NCBI RefSeq assembly: GCF_020216885.1
Contig: NZ_JAIWON010000162.1
Span: 1 to 5,981 of the forward strand
Reading direction: 5' to 3'
Origin: Zymomonas sp.
GTDB lineage: Bacteria > Pseudomonadota > Alphaproteobacteria > Sphingomonadales > Sphingomonadaceae
DNA length: 5,981 bases
Of this stretch, positions 1-5,981 are shown one piece after another. A program made the position numbers and the translations under genes. Position 1 is the stretch's first letter. Every line of letters begins with the position of its first letter. Below the pieces are notes generated by a model. The model was not told the origin of the DNA. It was given only the letters and a program-made list of their open reading frames with translations, and made no database searches.

Positions 1-3000
1 TGGATTTATGGAAAAAACATTGGGATATTCAGGCATTACAGGCCAATTCCGCTCGTTTATGGCGTTTGCCACGGCTGAAATCACAAGGAAAACCTTTTCG
101 GCTACCCAGCAGCTATATCAGAATAGACCATCTGATACTGACTCATATCGAAATTATTCCCCAAAAGAGAAGCGACCTTAAACAGAATATAACGGCTATT
201 CCGGTTATGGATATCCGAGGTCATGCGCTATCGACTTCCGGCCAGTTAAAGGCAGAAATTACGATCACGTCGACCTTAAAAGACAGCTTTCATTTTCTGG
301 CAGACATCAACCCTGAAAAAAATAGATTTGCGTTAAAAGCCAATCTCTTGGCACCAGAAAAAGGCTCGATTGCTGATCTTACCGGAATTCAAAAGACCCT
401 TGCGGCCGATCTAACCGGACAAGGTGAATGGGCAAGCTGGCAAGGGCATATTCATGCTTTACTCGACCAGAATCCGCTGGCTGATATCAGTTTAAAACAA
501 AATAAAGGTCACTGGTATATTGCGGGTTGGGCAGCCTTTTCCCGCCTTGTTAAGCCGAATACAGCGCGCTTGCTTGGCAGCGAAACCCATATTCTGTCAG
601 AATTTGACCAGAAAGATCATAGCATCAAGGGTCAGATACGCCTTTTTTCCCCGACGCTTGATATAAAAAGCCGAGGCGGCATTGATTTTGCAAAGGGTCT
701 TTATCATTCGATCGTCATCGAAACCCTATTAAGGCAAAGCAAAGCGCTCGATCCTAAAATGGAAGGCGAGCATATTACCCTTTTAAACCATCTGGATGGT
801 AGTTTTGAAAAAGGGCATTTCAGTTATCAGCTCAAAGCGGGCTGGCTTTCCTTTGGGAAAGAGCATTATGAAGCGGCTACTTTGGAAGGCGAAACGCTTC
901 TATCTGATGGATTATCGCATCTTCCCTTAACACTTACAATCAAGCATATTTCTGGCACAGATCATACCACAGAAGATTTAACACGCGATTTGGTTGTCAG
1001 CGGCGTCTTTCATATAACCAACAATCATCTCATCGGAGAAAAGACCTCTCTGGCATCCCATTTTTTGAGTGGAGAAGGTCTGCTTGATATAGATTTAAAA
1101 GACGGAAGTTATCAGGCACATATCAAACCCCGTCTGACACGTTATCCGATACCTGAATTTGCCCTTTTGGATGCCGAAGGTGAAATTTATGTCGAGCATC
1201 ATGCGGGCGTAGATGGCGTAAAGGCCACGGGGCATTTAAAAACATGGACAGAAAATTTTGAGAATGCTTTTCTAAAAGGTCTCATGGAAGGCGCACCCAC
1301 GCTTAACGTGGATTTTACACGGCAAATTAACGGAACGACAGACCTTCAAAAAGTCATCCTGCAATCCCCTGCCCTCCAGCTCAATGCGAAGGGACAACGC
1401 GATAATGGCAATGGCAATCCATTGCATCTTGTCGGCAGCGGCAATCAACGTAGCTATGGCAGTTTAAGGCTGAAACTTGATGGTGATATTGCCCATCCCC
1501 ATCTTAACATTCAACTTGACCATCCAGTTGACAGCCTAGGTTTAAAAGACGTCAATCTGATTCTTGAACCGACGCAGAAAGGGTATGATTGGAATAGCCA
1601 TGGCGGATCGCCTATCGGCAATTTTAAGGGATTGGGACGCATTGATGTTATTCCCCGTCAGCCAACTGTTATCCATGTTCAAAATCTTGATATTTCGGCC
1701 TCTCATTTTTCTGGCGATCTGACAGCTGTCGGTCGAGGCATGAATGGTCAGCTACAATCCAGTGGCGCTTTGGCAGGCCGGATCAATTTTCAAGTCCCGC
1801 TCAATCCCACATCTGACAACGAACAGCAGATAGATGTCGCCCTGACGACCAACAATGGTCATTTAGGCGGTGTTTTTGAGTCGGTTATTCGTCATGGTGA
1901 TATCAATGCTCGTATTCAGTTAGGCCAAAATACGTCTATTGTGGACGGCCTGTTATCAGGGCAAGAAATCAAAGGGAAATTATTTGATATCGGTCAGCTA
2001 AAAGGAAATTTTCATTTCGATCGAGATGATGGTGTTTTCCATCTGGTCGCATCCGGTAATCGTGGGCAACCTTTTGATATAGACAGTCTAATCCATCTAT
2101 CTCGCGATCATTATTCTATCGAAGGTCATGGCAGCATTGCCCATATCGGGCTTCGTCTTGATAAAGCAGCGCAGCTTACAAAAGACAAAGAGGGTGGCAT
2201 TCGTCTTGAAGAAAGCCGTATTGAAATTACGGGTGGCGGCAGCGCCGAATTAAAAGGTTACCTTGGCACAAGCAAGAATGAAGGCCGTATCACCCTCGAA
2301 AAAATTCCTTTATCTTTATTAGATATTTTTCATCCGGGATTAGGCCTTGGTGGATATGCCCATGGTCAAATTACATGGCAGCAAGATCAGACCAATATCC
2401 CAAGAGGTATGATGAACCTCACCCTTCGGGGATTATCCCGTTCCGGTATTTTTCTATCATCGCGTCCGATTGATGCCGGTGTTTCAGCTATTCTCAATCC
2501 TGAAAAGCTGGCTTTAAGAGCGGTGGTTCAAGATAACAACCAGATTGTTGGGCGGGCGCAGGCCGAGTGGCGAAACAGCCGAAACACGTCTTTTAATCTG
2601 ACAGAATTCCGCCATCTGCCCATGAGAACACAAATCCGTTTTAAAGGTGCCAGCGAAACCCTATGGCGATTATTGGGTATCGACAATATTGATCTTTCCG
2701 GTGGGCTTGCTTTTTTCACCGATGTTGGCGGCACAATTGATCATCCTTTTTTGACGGGCAAATTAGCGATGAATCAAGGTCGATTAGAAGGTGCCACAAC
2801 AGGCCTGACCATCGATCAGGTACAAATGCAAGGTAACTTTGCCGATACCAGCCTTATTATAGATCAATTTAGCGGAGATACCTCAAACAAAGGGCGGATC
2901 AATGGCAAGGCGACAATTGATTTCGCAGCGCCTCAGGGTGTTGGTCTGGCTATCCGTTTAAAAGCGGATGATGCCGTTTTGATTAACCGTGATGATTTCA

Positions 3001-3896
3001 AAGCAACGGTGTCCGGTGATCTGGCGTTGGATTCCCAAGGCGATGGTGGATGTATCAGCGGGGATATACAGATCAAGCGCGCCAATTATCAGCTAGGCAA
3101 GTCATCAAATGCGTCGATTCCTCATTTACCGATTAAAGAGATCAACCGCATCGAAGAAAATCCGGTAACGCAAACGCCTCCGAAAGCATGGACATTGGAT
3201 TTAAAGACCCATGCGCATAACCGTCTCAATGTCACTGGTATGGGATTGGATAGCGAATGGCGTGCCGAGCTTAATATTAGCGGGAATATCGACAATCCCT
3301 CTATAATGGGCAGAACTGATCTTATTCGGGGTAATTATGATTTTGCAGGGCGACGTTTTACCCTTGATCGTGGGAATATTCGTTTTCAAGGTGAAGTCCC
3401 CGTCGAACCAGCGCTTGATCTGACGGCGCGTGCAACGCTTAATTCAACAGATGCGACTATTCACGTTACTGGCACGGCCTTAAAACCGGAAATCAATTTT
3501 ACCAGCAATCCTGCCATGCCGGAAGATGAATTACTGGCGCAACTTTTATTCGGTAGTTCGATTACCAATCTGTCTGCCCCAGAAGCCTTACAGCTTGCCA
3601 GCGCACTTAATCAGCTACGACATGGGGGAGCAAATGTTGACCCGATCAATAATGTCAGAAAATTAGCTAGACTTGACCGGCTTAGGATTACATCATCTAG
3701 CCAGAACAGCCAGAAAACCGCCGTCGCAGCCGGTAAATATATCGGACGACATACCTATGTCGAAGTCGAAACCGATGGTCAGGGATATTCCCTGACCAGT
3801 GTTCAGTTCCAGATCAATCGCTGGCTTTCATTATTGTCGTCGGTTTCGACCGTAGGACGATCAAGCGGTAATATCAGAATATCGAAAGATTACTGA
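1..3896 (+). CDS. tamB: TamB/DUF490 translocation and assembly module protein, 5'-truncated by window edge
   Basis: Large envelope protein of the TamB (DUF490) family. The family is anchored in the inner membrane, spans the periplasm as a long hydrophobic beta groove, and works with the BamA-like protein TamA in outer-membrane protein or lipid transport. The frame is open to the left edge (from position 3, DLWKKHWDIQAL...), giving 1297 residues without a start. The TTG at 66 lies inside this coding stretch and is probably not the start. The N-terminal signal anchor is missing, so the full protein should be longer. Most of the sequence is repetitive beta-type segments (alternating polar/hydrophobic, many G-D-I/L turns). 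The last third is the conserved TamB C-terminal domain: GMGLDSEWRAELNISG (from 3237), DLIRGNYDFAGRRFTLDRG, PEDELLAQLLFGSSITNLSAPEALQ (around 3549), and a terminal RWLSLLSSVSTVG...ISKDY. I saw only one cysteine (GGCISG, near 3050), which fits a periplasmic protein. No frameshift is visible. It ends in TGA, overlapping the convergent transporter gene by 7 bp. Family is near certain; the exact TamA partner is inferred. Confidence 0.93.
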   Translation, partial: DLWKKHWDIQALQANSARLWRLPRLKSQGKPFRLPSSYIRIDHLILTHIEIIPQKRSDLKQNITAIPVMDIRGHALSTSGQLKAEITITSTLKDSFHFLADINPEKNRFALKANLLAPEKGSIADLTGIQKTLAADLTGQGEWASWQGHIHALLDQNPLADISLKQNKGHWYIAGWAAFSRLVKPNTARLLGSETHILSEFDQKDHSIKGQIRLFSPTLDIKSRGGIDFAKGLYHSIVIETLLRQSKALDPKMEGEHITLLNHLDGSFEKGHFSYQLKAGWLSFGKEHYEAATLEGETLLSDGLSHLPLTLTIKHISGTDHTTEDLTRDLVVSGVFHITNNHLIGEKTSLASHFLSGEGLLDIDLKDGSYQAHIKPRLTRYPIPEFALLDAEGEIYVEHHAGVDGVKATGHLKTWTENFENAFLKGLMEGAPTLNVDFTRQINGTTDLQKVILQSPALQLNAKGQRDNGNGNPLHLVGSGNQRSYGSLRLKLDGDIAHPHLNIQLDHPVDSLGLKDVNLILEPTQKGYDWNSHGGSPIGNFKGLGRIDVIPRQPTVIHVQNLDISASHFSGDLTAVGRGMNGQLQSSGALAGRINFQVPLNPTSDNEQQIDVALTTNNGHLGGVFESVIRHGDINARIQLGQNTSIVDGLLSGQEIKGKLFDIGQLKGNFHFDRDDGVFHLVASGNRGQPFDIDSLIHLSRDHYSIEGHGSIAHIGLRLDKAAQLTKDKEGGIRLEESRIEITGGGSAELKGYLGTSKNEGRITLEKIPLSLLDIFHPGLGLGGYAHGQITWQQDQTNIPRGMMNLTLRGLSRSGIFLSSRPIDAGVSAILNPEKLALRAVVQDNNQIVGRAQAEWRNSRNTSFNLTEFRHLPMRTQIRFKGASETLWRLLGIDNIDLSGGLAFFTDVGGTIDHPFLTGKLAMNQGRLEGATTGLTIDQVQMQGNFADTSLIIDQFSGDTSNKGRINGKATIDFAAPQGVGLAIRLKADDAVLINRDDFKATVSGDLALDSQGDGGCISGDIQIKRANYQLGKSSNASIPHLPIKEINRIEENPVTQTPPKAWTLDLKTHAHNRLNVTGMGLDSEWRAELNISGNIDNPSIMGRTDLIRGNYDFAGRRFTLDRGNIRFQGEVPVEPALDLTARATLNSTDATIHVTGTALKPEINFTSNPAMPEDELLAQLLFGSSITNLSAPEALQLASALNQLRHGGANVDPINNVRKLARLDRLRITSSSQNSQKTAVAAGKYIGRHTYVEVETDGQGYSLTSVQFQINRWLSLLSSVSTVGRSSGNIRISKDY

Positions 3897-5140
3897 TTTT
3901 CTTTGGGGACAAAAAGACGACCTTTTTCAGCCCATAAAATAATCGCAAGGGCAAAAAGACCATAGATAGCGTTTCCGATGGTCATCGGAAAAATCGTATT
4001 ATTAAACATCTGTCCTAATATCGCCCCAAAGAAATCACCGCCGACAAGCCAGATAAAACCTTGGATTGATGATGCCATACCAGCGATATGCCCCATGGGT
4101 TCCATGGAAATAGCCGAGAAATTGGCAATGCAGAGAGAAAAGAAAAACATGGTCATACCCTGCATAATAACAAAGGTATAAGCCGTTTCGAGGCCGCAAT
4201 AGCCCAAAAAAGCATGAGCGATAGACATTGCAATCATCATGAATAATGACCCATGTCCTAACCGATGCATACCGACCTTTTCGACCAAGAAAGAGTTGGT
4301 GAGACAGGCCAAAATCATGAAACCACCGCCCGCGGCAAAGGCAAGGTTAAAGACTTTTGATGAGGCGTGAAAATTATCCGTAAAAATCTCAACAACAGAG
4401 TTAAGATAACCCAGCAACCCCCCTTCGATCATCATCAAAGCAAGGGTATAGGCAACCGTATCTCTGCTCTTAAAGAAAAGCCCTGCGGCTCTGATCGTAT
4501 CTTTCCAGTCAAGATCACGCCGATCTTCAGGATGTAAGGTTTCTGGCAAGCGCCAGATAATCATAGCAATGAAGAACAGGGTAAATAAGGTCAAAGAGAA
4601 GAAAATCGCTCGCCAAGACGCATATAATAGGACGACTGAGCCCAATGACGGCGCAAAAATAGGCACGCCCATAAAAATAATGACGGCAAAGGACATGACT
4701 TTTGACATGCGTCGACCGGAAAAACAGTCACGAACAATAGAGGTTGCCAAAACACGGGAAGAGGCAGCTGCAACACCTTGGATTAAACGGGCAGCCAACA
4801 ATAATGGATAGCTTTGAGACAGCCCAACCATCAAACTGGTCAAGATAAACAGGATATAACCCGTTATCAAAACCGGCTTACGACCAAAGCGGTCAGATAA
4901 GGGACCATAGAAGATTTGGGCGAAACCAATACCCAAAAAATAAACAACAATAATCCATTGTTGGTCATTCGGATTTGTAACCGAAAAACTTTTCCCCATT
5001 TCCGGCAAGGCCGGCAACATTGAATCAAAAGCCAAAGACGGAATAGCCATCATTCCGGCAATGAACAAAACGAAAGCCGGAAAAGATAAAGGCTGGCATC
5101 CTCTTTCTGCGGGACGTTCATGGCGGGATGTTACAGCCAT
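3890..5140 (-). CDS. MFS transporter, DHA1 family, Bcr/CflA-type multidrug efflux
   Basis: Complete 416-residue inner-membrane protein with about 12 hydrophobic segments (first about residues 20-40, last about 388-404) and a charged C-terminal tail, the usual length for this family. Major facilitator signatures are in order: an acidic residue at the end of TM1 in FDSMLPALPEM (D39; Bcr/CflA proteins have D-x-YLPALP here), motif A GPLSDRFGRKP (79-89), motif B RLIQGVAAASSR (118-129), and a motif-C-like GVPIFAPSLG (158-167). A late-helix ANFSAISMEPMGHIAGMASSIQG (339-361) matches the family's pore-lining N/AG-A-S segment. Members are proton antiporters exporting drugs such as bicyclomycin, chloramphenicol or sulfonamides; the substrate cannot be told here. 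The ATG at 5138-5140 is chosen because AGAGAGG sits 6 nt upstream. The TAA stop overlaps the tamB 3' end. It is separated from upstream glnA by terminator-like hairpins, so it is probably transcribed alone. Family confident, substrate unknown. Confidence 0.92.
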   Translation of the reverse strand: MAVTSRHERPAERGCQPLSFPAFVLFIAGMMAIPSLAFDSMLPALPEMGKSFSVTNPNDQQWIIVVYFLGIGFAQIFYGPLSDRFGRKPVLITGYILFILTSLMVGLSQSYPLLLAARLIQGVAAASSRVLATSIVRDCFSGRRMSKVMSFAVIIFMGVPIFAPSLGSVVLLYASWRAIFFSLTLFTLFFIAMIIWRLPETLHPEDRRDLDWKDTIRAAGLFFKSRDTVAYTLALMMIEGGLLGYLNSVVEIFTDNFHASSKVFNLAFAAGGGFMILACLTNSFLVEKVGMHRLGHGSLFMMIAMSIAHAFLGYCGLETAYTFVIMQGMTMFFFSLCIANFSAISMEPMGHIAGMASSIQGFIWLVGGDFFGAILGQMFNNTIFPMTIGNAIYGLFALAIILWAEKGRLFVPKENQ

Positions 5141-5146
5141 AAGAGA

Positions 5147-5153
5147 CCTCTCT
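5147..5153 (-). promoter_or_regulatory. Ribosome binding site of the MFS gene
   Basis: On the minus strand AGAGAGG lies 6 nt before the ATG at 5140. It is purine-rich and well placed, so it supports that start. It falls inside an inverted repeat, AAGAGA-N2-TCTCTT (5141-5154), whose arms could partly pair over the site; with so short a loop this pairing would be weak. Confidence 0.7.
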
Positions 5154-5157
5154 TTAA

Positions 5158-5163
5158 ATTATA
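5158..5163 (-). promoter_or_regulatory. Possible -10 element (TATAAT) for the MFS gene
   Basis: The minus strand reads TATAAT, a perfect sigma-70-type -10 hexamer, 17 nt before the start codon. No good -35 hexamer sits at 16-18 bp: the region there is AAAGAA, and the nearest partial match is TTAAAG with a 19-bp spacer. If used, transcription would begin about 10-12 nt before the ATG, giving a leader barely long enough to contain the ribosome binding site. The match could be chance in an AT-rich stretch. Confidence 0.35.
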
Positions 5164-5187
5164 GAATTGAAGAGCGGCCGTTCTTTA

Positions 5188-5203
5188 ATTGTCCCCCGAC
5201 AAT
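5188..5203. promoter_or_regulatory. Perfect 6-4-6 dyad, candidate operator upstream of the MFS gene
   Basis: ATTGTC-CCCC-GACAAT is a perfect inverted repeat of 6-bp arms around a 4-bp spacer, centred about 35 bp upstream of the candidate -10 hexamer. It is in the position and size range for a dimeric repressor or activator site, as is common for efflux genes. No regulator gene is visible nearby. There is no T-run after it on either strand in terminator position. Binding is purely inferred from symmetry. Confidence 0.35.
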
Positions 5204-5246
5204 CGGAAAGAAAATATGCCGCAATATAATAAAACAACAGACAGTA

Positions 5247-5286
5247 ATAAAAATAGGGGATGCCCGAAAAGTTCCGGACATCCCCT
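5247..5286 (-). terminator. Rho-independent terminator downstream of glnA
   Basis: Read on the minus strand, a 12-bp stem (arms 5275-5286 and 5255-5266, with the AGGGGAUG / CAUCCCCU core) encloses an 8-nt loop and is followed at once by AUUUUUAUU. One position is a G·U pair in the minus-strand RNA but a C/A mismatch in the plus-strand RNA, and the plus strand has no U-run after the stem. Both facts point to termination of leftward transcription from glnA, 50-90 nt past its stop codon. Confidence 0.88.
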
Positions 5287-5291
5287 CTTCT

Positions 5292-5320
5292 AAAAAACCC
5301 TATCCTGTCAAGGACAGAAT
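5292..5320 (-). terminator. Weaker first hairpin with U6 tract after glnA
   Basis: On the minus strand ATTCTGTC-CTT-GACAGGAT forms an 8-bp stem with a 3-nt loop (arms 5313-5320 and 5302-5309, one G·U), starting 16 nt past the glnA stop. A run of six U follows (5292-5297), but only after a 4-nt AGGG gap. As in the stronger hairpin downstream, the wobble position pairs only in the minus-strand RNA. It may be a first, leaky terminator in a tandem pair, or a 3'-end stabilising stem. Confidence 0.5.
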
Positions 5321-5335
5321 AGATTCAAATTAGAA

Positions 5336-5981
5336 TTAAAGAGAATAATACATTTCGAATTCAACTGGGCTGGGAGCCATTTCCCAACGAAGTGATTCAG
5401 CCCGTTTGATCTCGATATAGGATTTGATCTGATCTTCGGTGAAGACGTCACCTTTGGTCAGGAAGTCGTAATCTTCAGACAAAGCATCCAAAGCTTCGCG
5501 CAAAGAACCGGCTACGGTCGGAACCTTGGCCAATTCTTCCGGCGGCAGATCATAAAGATTGCAATCCATGGCTTCACCCGGATGAATCTTGTTCTGAATA
5601 CCGTCGATACCAGCCATCAACAGAGCCGTATAGCAGAGATACGGGTTGGCGGTTGCATCTGGGAAGCGAATTTCAACGCGGCGGGATTTTTCACCGGTAC
5701 CATAAGGAATACGGCAAGAAGCAGAGCGGTTACGGGCAGAATAGGCCAAAAGAACAGGGGCTTCAAAACCCGGAACCAGACGCTTGTAGCTGTTGGTTGA
5801 CGGATTGGTCAAACCATTGATAGCTTTGGCGTGGCGGATGATACCACCGATGAAATACAGGGCATTTTCGGACAAGCCCGCATATTCAGAACCAGCAAAA
5901 GTTGGCTTACCACCATCCCAGATAGAAATATGGGTATGCATGCCAGAACCGTTATCACCGGAAATCGGCTTTGGCATAAAG
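5336..5981 (-). CDS. glnA: Type I glutamine synthetase, C-terminal 215 residues (5'-truncated by window edge)
   Basis: Glutamine synthetase joins ammonia to glutamate using ATP; it is a cytoplasmic dodecamer and the main entry of ammonia into metabolism. The fragment aligns by eye without gaps to E. coli GlnA from about residue 255 to the end, out of about 470. Counting from the Met of FMPKP as 1, visible sites with E. coli numbers are: N9 (N264) and H14 (H269) in [11 protein letters not shown]66 (R321); E72 (E327) in the GFEAP flap; R84 (R339) and R89 (R344) in [10 protein letters not shown]102 (E357) and R104 (R359) in VEIRF; and Tyr142 (Y397) in NLYDLPPEE, the adenylylation site used by GlnE. 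Control by adenylylation with PII is therefore expected. The apparent start Met at 5977 is internal, since TTT (Phe) precedes it and the frame runs off the edge. I found no TTA leucine and no AGA, AGG or CGA arginine codons, unlike the neighbours, which suggests high expression. The stop is TAA. Confidence 0.97.
   Translation of the reverse strand, partial: FMPKPISGDNGSGMHTHISIWDGGKPTFAGSEYAGLSENALYFIGGIIRHAKAINGLTNPSTNSYKRLVPGFEAPVLLAYSARNRSASCRIPYGTGEKSRRVEIRFPDATANPYLCYTALLMAGIDGIQNKIHPGEAMDCNLYDLPPEELAKVPTVAGSLREALDALSEDYDFLTKGDVFTEDQIKSYIEIKRAESLRWEMAPSPVEFEMYYSL

Larger units (their letters stand above)
5141..5335. other. Intergenic region between glnA and the MFS gene
   Basis: This 195-bp, AT-rich gap contains the two glnA 3' hairpins on the right, then the ATTGTC dyad, the TATAAT hexamer and the MFS ribosome binding site on the left. 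I see no small gene with a credible start and ribosome binding site in it on either strand. A weak alternative promoter may lie at TTGTTT...TATTTT on the minus strand (about 5209-5236, 15-bp spacer), but it is poorly supported. Confidence 0.6.

Noticed and set aside
8..10. ATG near the left edge as a gene start
   Set aside because: It is in a different frame from tamB, whose reading frame continues to the edge, so it is not the tamB start.
2528..2734. Short minus-strand open frame inside tamB (also 3201-3389)
   Set aside because: Both are antisense shadows of a clearly coding, conserved gene with no independent start signals.
3841..3852. CGGT-TTCG-ACCG, a perfect 4-bp stem with a UUCG loop near the end of tamB
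   Set aside because: The stem is short, lies in conserved coding sequence and has no following U-run on either strand, so it is not a credible terminator. Likely chance.
3911..3927. AAAAAG-ACGAC-CTTTTT inverted repeat just past the tamB stop, possible two-way terminator
   Set aside because: The 6-bp stem has only one GC pair and is too weak for a standard intrinsic terminator. The bases are explained as codons for the transporter's C-terminal tail.
4569..4811. Open frames on both strands inside the transporter gene (also 3978-4181 plus and 4591-4776 minus)
   Set aside because: They overlap well-conserved transporter codons, and their compositions are low-complexity shadows of hydrophobic coding sequence.
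5061..5333. 90-codon plus-strand open frame crossing the transporter's 5' end and the intergenic gap
   Set aside because: It is mostly antisense to the transporter's N-terminus and the terminators, resembles no family I know and has no convincing ribosome binding site.
5582..5800. 72-codon plus-strand open frame inside glnA
   Set aside because: It is antisense to highly conserved glutamine synthetase active-site codons and has no family resemblance.

Overview
The window looks like ordinary chromosomal sequence from an alphaproteobacterium of the sphingomonad group. The C-terminal end of the TamB-like protein and the GlnA fragment both fit that group. The moderate, not high, GC (mid-40s % by eye) makes a Zymomonas-like genome my best guess. 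That assignment is an inference from recall, not a search result.

Layout, left to right. (1) Positions 1-3896, plus strand: a very long TamB/DUF490 gene, cut at its 5' end by the window edge. It encodes an envelope protein expected to bridge the inner and outer membranes. (2) Positions 3890-5140, minus strand: a complete 416-residue major facilitator transporter of the Bcr/CflA drug-efflux type. It converges on tamB, and the two 3' ends overlap by 7 bp. (3) Positions 5141-5335: a 195-bp intergenic region. It holds the transporter's ribosome binding site, a TATAAT-like -10 element, a perfect 6-4-6 dyad that could be an operator, and two hairpins reading out of glnA. The distal hairpin is a good rho-independent terminator. 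(4) Positions 5336-5981, minus strand: the C-terminal 215 residues of type I glutamine synthetase (glnA), cut at its 5' end by the window edge. It retains the adenylylation tyrosine and many active-site residues.

The three genes do not form one functional unit. tamB belongs to envelope biogenesis and its usual partner tamA is not in view. The transporter appears to be its own transcription unit downstream of terminated glnA. glnA is nitrogen assimilation, and its usual partner glnB would lie beyond the right edge. I see no mobile element, tRNA, rRNA, CRISPR array or large repeat. I found no convincing undescribed system. The points most worth a second look are the overlapping convergent 3' ends without a terminator, and the compact control region in front of the efflux gene.
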